Shown here: positions 24,001 to 36,493 of the stretch, in pieces
Numbering within the stretch: the first letter of the stretch is position 1
Layout of the letters: each line of letters begins with the position of its first letter
DNA from: Progne subis subis
Lineage: Eukaryota > Chordata > Aves > Passeriformes > Hirundinidae
Reading direction: 5' to 3'
Length of the DNA: 64,000 nt
Assembly: GCA_022316685.1 (NCBI GenBank)
Contig: JAKJHU010001071.1
Span: 30,498-94,497, forward strand
Translations under genes and position numbers: made by a program
Notes under the pieces: model-generated
Told to the model about the DNA's origin: nothing
Database searches by the model: none
The model's input: only the letters and a program-made list of their open reading frames with translations

Positions 24001-25595
24001 AATTGTTCATTACTATGATTCCAGATGTCTAATCAAAACACTAATCAGCTATCCTGTTTTCTGCAGTTTATCAGAGCTGCAATTGTCATGGAAAAATATT
24101 TCTCAATCCTCCACCTTTACCATAAAAAGCTTTTCAACAAAAATCACAAGGTTTGAGTTATGAAAGAACAGGTTGTTCTACAGAGTGCATTCTGACCTTG
24201 GCTGCAGATTTACATTTCCATTATAAAGTACTACTGACTGCAAATAAAACACAGCTGGTATGTAGATTTAAACCATCTCACCTTGATTAAATAGACTTTG
24301 AAGAATGGAGCTAAGCAGGGTTGCAATGAACAGCACCCTACTCTTAAAGTACACTGAATGTACATCAGAGCTTTTCCAGGGCTGTTGCTGATGTATCAGG
24401 ATCAGGCAACTCTGACAGCTGGATGCACATATTTACTGACTGTACGTGAGACAGTGGAGTTAGTGAGCCTGCCTTGCTATAGACTGCAATGTCGAGGGAT
24501 AAGCACTGTCTTTTCATTCAGTGTTTCTGTGTTTTCCTGCATAATGTGGTCTTGGTTTATAAAAAATGATCTAGGTGACAACCCACAATATAAAGGAAAA
24601 GTAATCATTATGATAGTACCATAATGGATTCTCCCAATTCCATTATGGAGGCAAAACCAGACACTTCTAATAGATTTGTTATAAAAACAGATAAACGACA
24701 GCCCTCCAGGTAATTTAATAAATTTTGCTGGAAAATTAGAAACTTAGGTTATTAATAAAAGGTCCTGCATGGTGCTATTATTTTCTTACTTCAGACTTGA
24801 AAATTTCTTTTGAAGTCTTATACTTGTTAAACAGATGTTCAAATAGATGAGTGGTCTGCCTATTATATAAAATGTGTTTTCTTCTGGGTTTTTTAATGTT
24901 ATGTGGAAATTGATTTCATCCAATTCAAGATGATTCAAAGGAGATTGCCTTCATACACATACTTCATACAAAGGAGTATGCCTTCATGTTTGATTCAAGT
25001 AGTAATCACATGATCTATTTAATCCCCATCAAAGCATGAATCACAATACTTTCCACCCATCCCAATCAGAGCATGAATCACAACGCTTTCCACCTTCAAA
25101 GCACAACCATTTTGTATATCTGGAGATTTATTCTTTACAGATGCAGAAATGTGGATTAAGGAAACTCCATGGCAAGAAGAATTAGTACTTCAGTGACAAT
25201 TGAGCAAACTGTAAATATGAAAATTAGGTTTAGAACCTCTTCAGAAAAGGGAAAAAAACTCCTACTGGCAACAGTATAAAGAGAATATATTTTCTGCTGT
25301 ATTATTTTCAACTGCATTTAATGTTACTCTGATTTCCTTGAATTTAATAAAGTTGTTACCTTAATTAACTCTACAAATATTCTTGGATTCGGGAGTTATT
25401 TCATTCTTTTCAGGCTGTGCTTTTACAGTGTCACAAATAATGTTTGGAGACCTTTCTGATGAAAGACATACTCTACTGATCCGTACGTATTGAATTTGGG
25501 AACTTTTCAGTATCACAAATTATACCCTTCATAAAACATTTAATGTCCTTACATTTTTATTAGGTTAAAGGAGTTTCTTGACAACTCCTAATTAC
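21002..25595. other. Anonymous AT-rich DNA
   Basis: No gene is recognised. Contents include the microsatellite at 22919-23014, a tandem duplication at about 25027-25100, and a CpG-containing patch at about 22140-22260 that does not resemble the repeats I can name. Confidence 0.5.
22919..23014. repeat. Compound microsatellite A16-(TA)n-(TTTATG)n
   Basis: An A run of about 16 is followed by about 13 TA units and about nine TTTATG units. The structure suggests slippage after an A-rich tail. Confidence 0.95.
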
Positions 25596-27430
25596 AGAAT
25601 CATTAAAGCTGGAAAAGACCTCCAAGATTATCCTTTGAGTTCAACCTTTGACCAAACACCTTGTCAACTAAAACACAGTGCTAAGTGCCATGTCCAGTCT
25701 TCCTTTAACAGCTGGGCCCAGTCCCCTGCTTGTCCTGTAAGTGCTGCCTGATGTCATTCAAGATTATCTATTACATAAATCTCCCCAGCACTGAGATCAG
25801 ACTGACAGCCCTGTATTCCCTGGATCCTCCTTCCAAAACTTCCTGTAGATGGACATCCCACTGCCCGTCCTCCAGTTGTTGGGGTCTCCCTTTTGTTAAC
25901 CAGAACTGATGATAAATGATGGTGTGTGGCTTGGTGACCTCTTCCTCCACTCCCTCAGTAGGCTTGGGAGAATCCCATCCAGTCCCATACACTTGTGATG
26001 GTACAAGTGGCACAGCAGGTCACTAACTACTTCCTCCTGGAGTGCATGGTGTCTATTCTGCTTCCCATCCCTGTCTACCAGAGCTGGCTGCCCTGAGGAT
26101 AACTGGTCTTACTGTTAAAGTCTGAGGCAAAGATGGAATCAAGCAACCCAGCCTTTTCCTCATCCTTGGTGACATTTTTTTCCCCCACATCCAATAAATG
26201 ATTGAGATGTTTCCCTAGCCATTCTTTTGTTGTTAATATATGTATAAAGTCACTTTTTATTATCTTTCACAGCACTGGTCAGGTTGAATTCCAGCTAGCT
26301 TTTGCCGTACTGATATTCTCTCTATATGACCTGTTGACATCCTTGCACTTTTCTTGAGTTGCCTGCCCTTTTTTCCAAAGGTGGTGAACTCTCCTATTTA
26401 TCCAAGTTCCAGAAAAAACTCCCTTTTTGGTCAAGCCATATTTTAGCAAATAGAGATGGCCTGCCCCTGTGTCTTTAAGATTTCCTTATAAATTATGTCC
26501 AGCCTTCCTGGACCCTTTGTTATTAAGGGCTGTTTTGCAAGTGACTGAACCAGTGTCCTGAACAGGACAAAGTCTGCCCCCAGTATATTCAAGGTAGAAC
26601 TTTTGCTCAACCTCTTCCTTACTTCACCAAGAATAGAGAAACTCAATCATTCCATGCTTGCTGCACCCAAGATGGCGCGTGACCACTGCATCTCCTATAG
26701 CCCTTCTCTGCAAACAGCAGGTCTGGCAGAACATGCCCTGGAAGGCTCCCCTACCAGCTGTGTCTGGAAAGTCACCTTCCACACACTGCAGGAACCTCCC
26801 AGACTGTCTCCTCTCCACTGTGTTGTGTTTCCATCAGGCATCTGGCAAGTTAAAGTCTCCCACAAGAACAAGGGCTAGTGATCATGAAACATCCACTGAC
26901 AGAATATTTCACTTCATCCTGGTTGAGTGGTCTGTGACAAGCTCCCAGCAGGATCTCTGCCCTGTTGGTCATCCCTCTGACTGTCACCCACAGGCACGCA
27001 GCCTTATCCCCACTGTCCCTGAGCTCTGTACAGCCAAAACTCTCCCCAGTGTACAGAGCCATGCCACCACCTCTCCTTCCTCACCTGTCCCTTCTGAACA
27101 GCTGGTAGCCATCCATTGCAGCACTCCAGTCATTCTACAACATTTCCATGGTGAAAACTACATCACAGCTTCCTGCTACCGATGGCTTCCATTGTTTGTT
27201 ATCCATGCTGAGTACACTGGTGCAGAGGCACTTCAGCTGGGCTGTCCATGCCACTCCCCCCAACACCAGTATGTCACCCCCAGGCTCATCTCTAGTGAGA
27301 ATTGTCTGGTCCATTTCTCCTTCAAACCTAGTTTAAAGCTCTCTCAATCAGCCCTGCTAACTCAGCAACCCCAAAGATGCAGAAGAGTTTTTTTGCAAGC
27401 AATACTGATCCTACAGTGCACTATGCTCCC
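25596..27430 (-). mobile_element. CR1 LINE, minus strand, internally deleted
   Basis: Read on the minus strand it carries the linker and upstream ORF2 part, then the start of the reverse transcriptase (25771-26013: a GWDSPKP segment, IIYHQFWLTKG, and YRAVSLISV where NYRPVSLTSV is typical). It then jumps to the CR1 3' tail (AGGTCTTTTCCAGCTTTAATGATTCT on the minus strand). The palm and thumb of the polymerase are missing. The long + strand frame at 26658-27434 is the antisense of this element and is not a gene. Confidence 0.75.
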
Positions 27431-27933
27431 ATGAAATATTTGTCCTTTGAGAATTATTACTGATTTTTTTTTCCCTTTTCCTGCTCCTGCCCTGGCTTTC
27501 ATTTCAAGTGGTTCATCTGGAAATCAGTCATTTTTGCTGAGATGTTGACATTTTTACAGTGAAACAAACTTGTTCTGACAAAAAAAAAAAAAAAAAAAAC
27601 CAAAAAAACCCACTACACAAACCTGTTTCCCTTTTGTGTGTCTGTCAAAGGGTCAGAGCAGAATCTCAATGTTCTCCTTGCAGTTTAGACAACCTGTTTT
27701 AATCATTCTCAGAAGGCAGGAATGTAAGAAAGAAGTAGAGGGAGGCCATTCTCTATTTTTAATCAATCCCTAGACTGGAGACCGTACTATTTCTTATTTA
27801 TGGTTATCTTTCTCTTGATAGCTGCATCATTTCAAAGATTTGAGATTTGTTGGGGAGGAGGAAGAATTAAAACACAGTTTTCAGACAGGAAAGTAATGGA
27901 AATTATATACTTATTCTAAGCCATTTCCCTCAG

Positions 27934-28008
27934 GTGATGTGGCAGCACAGCAAAGTCAAAGGAGAAGCACCATTTGCAAGGACACATCATTACATTCACT
28001 GTGACAAG
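27934..28008 (+). CDS. Candidate host exon (75 bp, phase 0)
   Basis: The block is preceded by CCATTTCCCTCAG and followed by AAG-GTAACG, both good splice signals. Only phase 0 is open over its 25 codons; both other phases meet stops. The peptide contains WQHSKVKGEAPFARTHH, loosely like one blade of a kelch repeat (G-x2-P-x2-R-x2-H), which is a weak resemblance. I cannot name the gene. It would pair with 30560-30658, which is also phase 0. Confidence 0.35.
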
Positions 28009-28078
28009 GTAACGACTGATGTCACATCTCTGTCCAAAATTATTTTCCTTATGGTGTGTAAAATAATACATTACCAGT

Positions 28079-29610
28079 TGTTATGGGTTAGTACAGTTTG
28101 GTTTTTTAGTTATAGAGGAATGTAGAATGATTTTCTGGGTCAGGACTTGGGAATTGCTTTAGAAAGGACAGGGAACTTCCTGGAGGGTTAGTTGGAATAT
28201 TGACATTTGTTTTGACTACTGAAAATTGTTGGCTATGACTTTGGGAAGTACCATATAAAACCCCTTGATTTCTTGTAGGTGGGGTTTTTCCTTTTTCTTT
28301 TGGCTAGAGAGAGACAGGTAACATCGAGTTGGACCTGCTGCCTCCCCCCCTTTTGGGAGGGAGCTGGCCTGAGGCCTGGCTGGATTCTATGGGCTGCTGG
28401 GTGGGTGGGGGGAGGAGAAGTCACTACTTTACAACAACTACTTTCTCCAAGCTTCCCTGGAGCAGGGAGAGATCTCTGGCGGGCCCCTGATAAGAGCTAT
28501 GAGCACCATTTAAGCTGAGGCTGCCCTGATTTACACCAAGGGGTGGGCCAAAAAGGAATTTATGATCCTGTCTGTTTTTTGTGTGATTCCAGACTGCCTG
28601 GGTGCTCTGATCCCTGATGTTTGTGTGTGAGTTCTTCCTCCCTCACCAGCACAGCCTTGAACATCTTATACCATGAGCTACTGCGGGAGATAAAGACTCT
28701 GGGCAGATTTAACCCTTTCCTGGCAACATGAAGCTTCCAGAGCTTGGTCCTTCTCTGAGAGAGAAAAGGACAGAGTGAACATAAAGAAGGAACAGCATGA
28801 AGTCAGTTGAGCAAGAGTGAAAAGACTATTGGGACAGAGGGTTGAAGAGTTGGTTGTTCCATTCTTACTTGAGCCATGGAAATGAACTCTGTATTTAGAT
28901 CATTCCTTTAAATCATGGGGAAGATAAGCATTTGGGGAGATGATTGTTTAGATTCATGTGTGGATTTGAGCAAAGGTGTTTGTGATGGACTAAGTGATAT
29001 TAATCCTATAAGATGCTTGAACAGAGAGAGAGATGAGAAGCCCTCTGCGCCAGTGAAGAAGTGAGAAGATATCTCAGTACCTTAGGATGAAGAATCCTTT
29101 GTTTTGGAGTTATTCATCTTTAAAAGCTAACACCCCAGTATGCAAAAGTCTAAGCCCCATGACCCATAAGCAGCTTGGGAACGTGCTAATGGGAGAAGTC
29201 ACAAAGGCAAGCTTCCCTGGGTGATTGTTTTTGTAACAGTTAAAAAACTCTCAAGAGAACTGTTCTAAGTTGTCAGTGATCCATGACTCTAAGAGACTCT
29301 TATCCTAAAGAATTGATGAAAGACTATTGTCAGATGGTGAAACTGACTGAAAATTACAAGTTTTGTCCTTTATGTTGTTTTGTAGGAAAGTGAGCAGTTT
29401 GTGAGGGAAGGGAAGAGTGGTTTTAGAGTTTCATTCTGTTTTGTTTTACTTTTTTTTCCCCAACTTTCTTTTTCCACTCTTTTAGTGTGTGTTAATAAAA
29501 CTATTTGTTCATTTTTAAGGTTAAGCCTGCTTTGTTTTTCTCCTAATATCTCTCCCACAGAAAAAGAGTGAGTACTAAGACCAGAATTTAGTGAACATAA
29601 AACCACTATA
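28079..29610 (+). mobile_element. Probable solo LTR with 5-bp target duplication CCAGT
   Basis: The element starts TGTTATGG and is flanked by CCAGT at 28074-28078 and 29611-29615. It holds TATAAAA at 28254-28260 and AATAAA at 29494-29499, followed by a pyrimidine-rich stretch. The end is CACTATA rather than the usual CA. The 1.5 kb length and 5-bp duplication would suit an ERVL-like family, but I cannot confirm one. Confidence 0.45.
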
Positions 29611-30559
29611 CCAGTCCATTTGCAGAGTTCTAACCAAGATAGTGTCAGTGAGGATGTCTATACAGCCTTCCACTCTGTGGCTTGCTTGTGTATTCGAGCA
29701 GCCTGAGCGGGGGACCAAAAGACACTATGTGCTGCACTCTGATCCTGACTTTTGACACCCTTGATCTATACTGAAGCCCTAGGTGCAACTCCTAGACCTA
29801 GATTTCCAAAAGGGCTCTCCAAACTTTGTCATTCAAAGGAATTCAAGAGAATGATGACTGAGTAGCATTACTTTTTAGTGGCTCTTTGGCTTTTAAAAAC
29901 AATCAGTCAGGTTACATAAACAAATAAACAGGAAGTCTTATCGATGTCTTTAAGCAGCATTCTCTGTATTTTAATTAGAGTCCTCTGTATTTTTAAGCTC
30001 TGAGTCTTAAAGCAGAGTTCACTGTCTGTCCCTTCTTCTGATCTCAGTTACAGATGGAACCAGATGGTACAATTCTCACCTTTAACCTCTCTGTTGAATG
30101 TAAAAAGATGCTATCAGGTGTATTAAGCAGATGTTGCCCAACGTTTATGGAAAATTTGTATTTTATGACGTGTTTTGCAATTGTCTGAGATGTGGTGCTG
30201 CGTTACAGATCACATCTTTGTTGGCACTAAAGCTGAAGCTCTGTGCATACTGAACTGAATGTTGCTCAAAACCAAGTAAGGGGCACCTCCTCAAACCAGA
30301 GACCACCACAGACCCCCTAAGAGGCCCACACAGGCACACACAGACACAGTGACTCATATTTCATAAAGTGGCCCAAGCTAAACAATTATGCAATATGTAG
30401 GTATAGCTATGTACTAGATTGGTTGGTTTATGTAGATTTCAATGCATAAATTCTCTTGCTTTTTACTCCTTGATATGTGTGCTTTGTGGAAAATGTGCAC
30501 TTTGTACTCTGTACAGAATAAACAATATTTGCTTTCTAAGACTCTTTCTTTGTATTTAG

Positions 30560-30658
30560 GGAGTTCCTAAAATCCGCAACTTTATAGGACATCTAGAAGA
30601 GGTAACAGAAGAACTTAAGGCTGTTCTCATACATATAGTCAACATTTCCAGCACTAAG
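30560..30658 (+). CDS. Candidate host exon (99 bp, phase 0)
   Basis: The acceptor TTTCTTTGTATTTAG and the donor AAG-GTGAGG are close to consensus. The 33 codons are open only in phase 0; the other two phases stop within nine codons. The peptide includes KIRNFIGHLEEVTEELKAVL, likely helical. It is a symmetric exon like the one at 27934-28008, so both could belong to one + strand gene, with the LTR at 28079-29610 in the intron. The gene is not recognised. Confidence 0.4.
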
Positions 30659-30760
30659 GTGAGGGCCCCAAGCAACACAACATGGATATTTCTTGAATTT
30701 CACTACTTTTCAGGGCTATATAAATGAGAGATTAATTTTCAAGACTGCAGTGTTGCAAGC

Positions 30761-31496
30761 TGTCTAGGTTTTGAAAGACGGTTGTCTGCCAAGGAAACCC
30801 AGAATCCACTCCCTTGGAATGGAGAATGTAAACCCCTTTCCCTCCAAATTATTATAATTTTGCAATTAGGGGCTTTCAGGAAAAGTTATGGCAATAGGAG
30901 TAACAGTTCTTTACTGGGAATATTTTTAAAAGAAAGAAAAAAATAAATCCTGGAAAAAACCCTGACAGAGTCAGGGATATGACCTGGCACCCTGTTGTTC
31001 AGGGGGTTGGAAGCAGTCCAAATAAATCCTCCTGGAGTAACAGATGTGGTTCTGTGGAGTAGAGATGGTCCTGTAGAAAATCCAGTGGTGATGAGATGGG
31101 TCCAGTCTTCCTCCGGGAATCCAGTGGAAAAACTGGATACCTTGTGTCCTTCAGTCCCAGTTTTTATCTAGCTGGGAACAACGGGCTTCTCCCCACCACC
31201 TGCCCCCCCACCCGCCACTGTATGGAGCATCTCACAATGGGATAATGGAATGTGTCATGTCATTGGTGAGCCCTAATGGCCCATTATCAGAAGATGTCCC
31301 CCTGGAGGATAGAGGGGTGGTGAAAGAGATAAGAAACACTGCCCCACCTGGTTTTAATGGTTGGGCCATTATCAGAAAGCATCTGCCCCCCTCCCCGCTG
31401 GAGTCACAAGAGATGAGGAAAAAACATCTCCCCAACAGGTTTTAACAGATGAAATAGAATACAGTTTGGTTTTTTTTTGTTACATAACCCAAAGCA
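30761..31496 (-). mobile_element. LTR-like element, minus strand
   Basis: On the minus strand the element ends in CAAAACCTAGACA and contains AGATAAAAA (31161-31169) as a TATA-like box and a CAGTAAAGAACTGTTACTCC segment. The same end (AGTAAAGAACTGTTATTCC then CAAACCAAGACA) occurs in the LTR at 52955-53636, so the two are related. The outer edge at 31496 is tentative; no exact target duplication is seen. Confidence 0.6.
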
Positions 31497-33062
31497 GAAG
31501 GACTAAATTCTCATCAGCAGAAAAGAAGGCATGATTTGTTCATTTGTTCGTTTTGTGATTTCTTCTTTTGCCATATCTCCAATCACCCTGCAGAGGTGTT
31601 TCTGAGAGTGCTGACTGGCAGGTGTGCTCCTGTGAAAATACAGACATGCTGTTGTCATCAGGTAATCCACATGCCAAAATGGAATATTATTTTTAGCTGC
31701 AGTTCCAAATGCTCCTCACTTCCTAAGAGCTAGGCGTTTCTTCTTCTTTCACTAGAACATGAGGAATACAGTAAACATCTAGGATGTCTAAGGATATACT
31801 GAAATTGACTTTGGATATTAGATTAGTATGTTAGATTGTACTCAAGGAGTTCCCTAGGAAACAAGATCTACTTAAAGAAGTCATAGTAGATTTCATTATT
31901 TACCTTATGTCCTGTCCATAATAAGAGGTAATGACTGATGAGTTCCTTAATAATTTCACTCACTTTTTTTCTTTTTTCCTCCATAAGAGAAAGGTAAATT
32001 TTTATCACATTACAAGAACTTGTTTCTGTTATACTCTGCATAAGATACTGATCTGTGTAAGGGGACATGCCTATTTTATATCCTGTCTGTTTGGAGGAAT
32101 ATATAGGTCCAAAGATTCAATTAAGTTCCAGGGAATTATATAGGAAATGTGAATCCAGACAAGTAAAATTTCAATGATGGATTAGTCAGAAAACATGTTT
32201 TTTAATTACCAGATAGAAAGACACAGCCCTCAGAAGTATCCTAGATAAACGTCCACTCAGGCAACAAAGCAAGGTTGTACTCCTTTCTGCATCTGCTTGG
32301 AACTACATCAAAGAATATCCAAACAGCACTAGCAATTTGTGATCCTTCATTTAGGAGTTTGTTTCAAACCTAAGATGTAACAATCACCAGGCTTTTAGAT
32401 TTTGATTATCACAACTTCTGAAATTTTGCTGTCAGGTTCCTAACATTCCATCTTTTACATATGCAGACAGAAACTGAGCATTTGGAAGAGTCTCTGATCT
32501 TCTCTCCAGATCCCAGCAATGTCTATTTTTAATGTCTATCTAGTGAAAGAGATTTTAATAATGGTATTCAAGAATACATTATCTTTTCCACTCATCTCTG
32601 GTGCTGGTTTTAGATTAAAAACCTTTTGCCAGGACACTTCTACACATTTTTCCAGTATTTAATCTTGACAAGTCTTTTTCTTTACTGTTTGACTTTTAGT
32701 TGCTCTGTTTGCTTGATGCCTCGTGCTGCCCAGGGAATGCAAAATCTAGTGCAGGTGCTCTCATTTCTACTGTGCTACCTGTGAACTCTGATCAGTTTTC
32801 CTTAGCTGTTTGGCTAGCACTTTCCTTGGGACTGATATCCCTTTCTTTACTGGGTTGTTACTTTAGTGTTTCACTGCTCAGAACATACCAAGTACTGAAG
32901 GTGTCCCTTTGCATTGTATCAGTTTTAAGAAATCCTCCCTCTGTTCTATGTAGCATAAGCAGGCCTTGAGTAAGTTTTAAGTGGGGTTCATCCTAAAATT
33001 TTGAAATTATATTATATCAGCAGGGTACAAAGAATACAGAGGTTATCAACAGACTCTAACTC

Positions 33063-33096
<34 letters not shown>

Positions 33097-36000
33097 TAAT
33101 TAGGTACTCAGCATATGCTGATTTTATTAGGTACTCTCACTTTCATTCAGTTTCCCACCTTTAAATGTCTAGCAGAGCAAAAGAAGAAAGCAAAATAGTA
33201 TAATGGATGACAGTTACACATCCTTCTGATGGACAGCTAGTGAATTCCTAAATTAAAGCTGAACTAGTTAGTCAAGATCTTTGTTTTCTCCCTGCTCTCA
33301 TCTAAAACTCAATTCTTTCCTCTTTCCTCCAGCAATTCTTTCTTCTTAAGAATTCATTCATTTCCTACCACTTACACTCTGTAGCTAGGTGGGAAAAGAC
33401 CAACTCAGCCTCTGACTTCAGATTATAATTCAAGCCAGAAATGGACACTCTTATATAGAAAGTAAAGAACTCTAGAGCTCACCTTGAGAGAGTGTTCTTG
33501 AACACCATTATAAAAAAACCACAACAAACATAAAGAGGGAAAAAAAAAAAAATCAGAAGATAGAACCGAAGGCATTTTTACAGATTTCCATGTGAAAGTG
33601 AGTATTTGAACAAATCAACATTTTTACTCATACAAATTACCTGCATGAGGATAATAAACTTGTCCTTAATTCTTGATTAGAAAAAAATTCAGTAAAGGTC
33701 TTCTAATGTTTTCTCATCTAATGCCTTCCAGAAAAAAAGACAGAAACAACTGCAGGTTTCAATTTCTTATCCAAGTAGAAAACCTAGCCATGTTCCAGCT
33801 ATCTGTAACAGTAAAAGAACAGCAAATACACCTTTACCCCCTTTTTGTTTTTTCCTGTACAAATCCATTGAAATGCTTCTCTTGCCACAAGACCTACTTA
33901 GAAGACAACTGAAGACTCAAGTTCTGCCTCCATATTTGACATTGGATTTAAAAGAGCTAAAAGAAATGCTACCGGATCTCAGTAAAACTTGGCAGGCCCT
34001 CCAAACAAAGGTTGTGAAGGAAATTTAGAAAGTGTGGCTTTGCCTTGACATGCTCTACCTCAAGAATATCCCACTTTCTGTGCAGAACACTAAAACTGGT
34101 AGTGTAGTGAAAAACAACTGTTCACATTTATGCTCAGTCTTCCAGTGGGGGCCTGAAGAGGTTGTAAACTGAGGAGAAACAGAGAATTCAAAACTGCCAA
34201 GCATGAGAAGTACTACATCAAATGTGTCAGGGTCTCAAACATGCTGTCATCTTTGCAACATTCTGTTCAAAACTACAGCATTAGTTTTGGGCCCTAACAA
34301 GAGTAGGTCATCACTACTAATGATATAAATCACCTCAAATTTGAACTAGTGGACAAATGTTCTAAGGGACAAATGAAGAATCCTCTACCTACTCCAGCCC
34401 ATTCAGCAGAATACAGAAATGTTGGAAAGTTGGAATGCTTTGTCTTCTGGCTGTTGTTTCCTCTTGCTTTAAACAGCCATGTCTTTTCAGTGCTCCAGGC
34501 ATCCTGAAGCTTACTGACAACCTTCCTTCAATTTGTAGGCAGACTTTGTATATACATGTTTGTGCCCTCCTATAAGTGTGAAAGGCTTAAGAACACTACT
34601 AAATTTAAGTTCACTATTTACATTTGAGAGCCTTCTGCTGAGTTCTGGCCTACAAGAGTCATGGCATGGCATCTTACTGACTACAGTGATTATTTTTGAG
34701 ATTCTTCCTGCATACAGAAAATTCATTGTAGTAAAGCAGGATTGAATTCACCCTTTAAAATAGTAGCACAGCAAATTAACAAGACACAATTATTTTTAAA
34801 TAGTCAAGTAGTTCCAGTAAAGGAAAAGCAGCAAAAATTAGTTCTTCTTGTAGTATTATGCTGAGAAAAAGCCTGTTTATCTCCTGTTATGGACAAATCA
34901 GTAGCCAATTTAATATAAAGTAATTTTACTTTGCCATTTTAAAAATAATAACAGTCTGAAATAGCCACAATAAAAGAGACAACTTTGATCCTGCGTTATG
35001 AAAGTTGGGTGAACATAGGGACAGTCACAAATGAAACAGTTCTCCCCCATTCACAATTGCCTAGATCCAGTGGGCAGGTTTTGTACATTTTTTTCTCCCT
35101 GAGGCAATTTTATTGTTAGTTTCTATCTGAAATACATATTCATGTGTTTTCTTTCTCTGGCCGCTTGGTCCTGAATGCTTCTTTCGGGCAGAGCTGGATG
35201 CCTAAATGGAGTTCCTAGAAATCAGTATTGGGATGCTCATGGTGATATTTCTGGGTCTTCTTCTTCTAGACTGGTATCATGTTTTAATCACCAGAGGAGG
35301 CAGGTGGCTTCCTTGATGGATGGGACATCTCCTGTTTAGCCATTCCTTTTGGTTGTTAATCTGGGCTTCGCCCTGCTATTGTCAGGAGTCTCTACAATTG
35401 CAAATCAGCCTTGGCAAACAGGAGGGTTTCCACAGCTTGGTGGAAACCCTCTGCTTGTAATACAGTTTATAACATATAGAACACGAATTTATCTCAAAAT
35501 ATCTATCACATCTCCAAATACAGGAAAGATCAAAAAAGGGCTATTAAAATGCCTCTGTAGTATTAACCTCTTAGAATCACTAGATTTTTTTAAAGATCAA
35601 ACTATGGCCACTGGAATTTCTTTGTTTTCAGATCTTCTTCCACTGCTAAGCTCCAAGTCTGTACAAGTAGGCTTTTACTTCAATTAAAAGGACAGCATTA
35701 ATAAATCTGTTTCTTCTTATTCCTCAAGACATTTACTGTCACTGATCTACACAGCACAGCATGTATTTAATGCAAATGTCACCAGCTTTTAAAAAACACT
35801 CTCTCTACATTGAAATAATGCCCAGGTTGCAAACAATATTAGTATTTATGTCTGTAAACACACAGAGAAACGCACACATACAATTAGTGGCTTTGGTTCG
35901 CTTGCAATGGTGGAATGATTCTAACTCATTATAAAGACCACCACTACAGTATCTTAGAGAGTAAGTTCTGAGTTTCATCCATAGAAAGTTGGATGGATTG

Positions 36001-36493
36001 TAACAGTACATCTCCCTTTTTGTCAGTTACAGACCTTAATCACCAACACCTCAGGAATACAGTATATACAGCATCTACTGTACTTCTAGCCTGAAACCAC
36101 ATATTAAGGAGTGAGCAATTATCTTGACTGTAACGGAATGCCATCACATTATGCCCCTCCTTAGACAGCAGCACAGAAACACACTCCAGCTGCCCTTGCC
36201 CTCTGCTTTTACTGGCATGAACTCCACAATTCTGATTTAAACTTAGCAATAACATTAGCAAGTATTTCAGCACTGTTTGAGCTGAAACTCTGAGCTCTGG
36301 GCCTCTGATAACTGATCACCACTTACCTCTGAACAGGCTGCAATTCTGCTTTCTCTTGTTGCAAAACTCTGTCACCCATTAGACTTGTTCTCTTCTATCA
36401 AGAGGTAACAGAGTTTTTCCAATGATGTGACCAACTCTCCCATTTTGGTAGATCTCTTTTTTTCCTTTTTTTTCTTTTTTTTTTCAGCATAAG
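31497..36493. other. Anonymous DNA
   Basis: No named gene is visible. The stretch holds a T run at about 33064-33096, a perfect hairpin at 35422-35451 and two exon-like blocks discussed in the findings (31594-31661, 33914-34008). Confidence 0.5.

Noticed and set aside
26658..27434. 258-codon + strand frame
   Set aside because: It is the antisense of a minus-strand CR1 fragment; similarity follows CR1 on the other strand.
35349..35687. 112-codon + strand frame
   Set aside because: No splice context, domain or composition signal; it begins in a hydrophobic AT-rich stretch and looks like chance.
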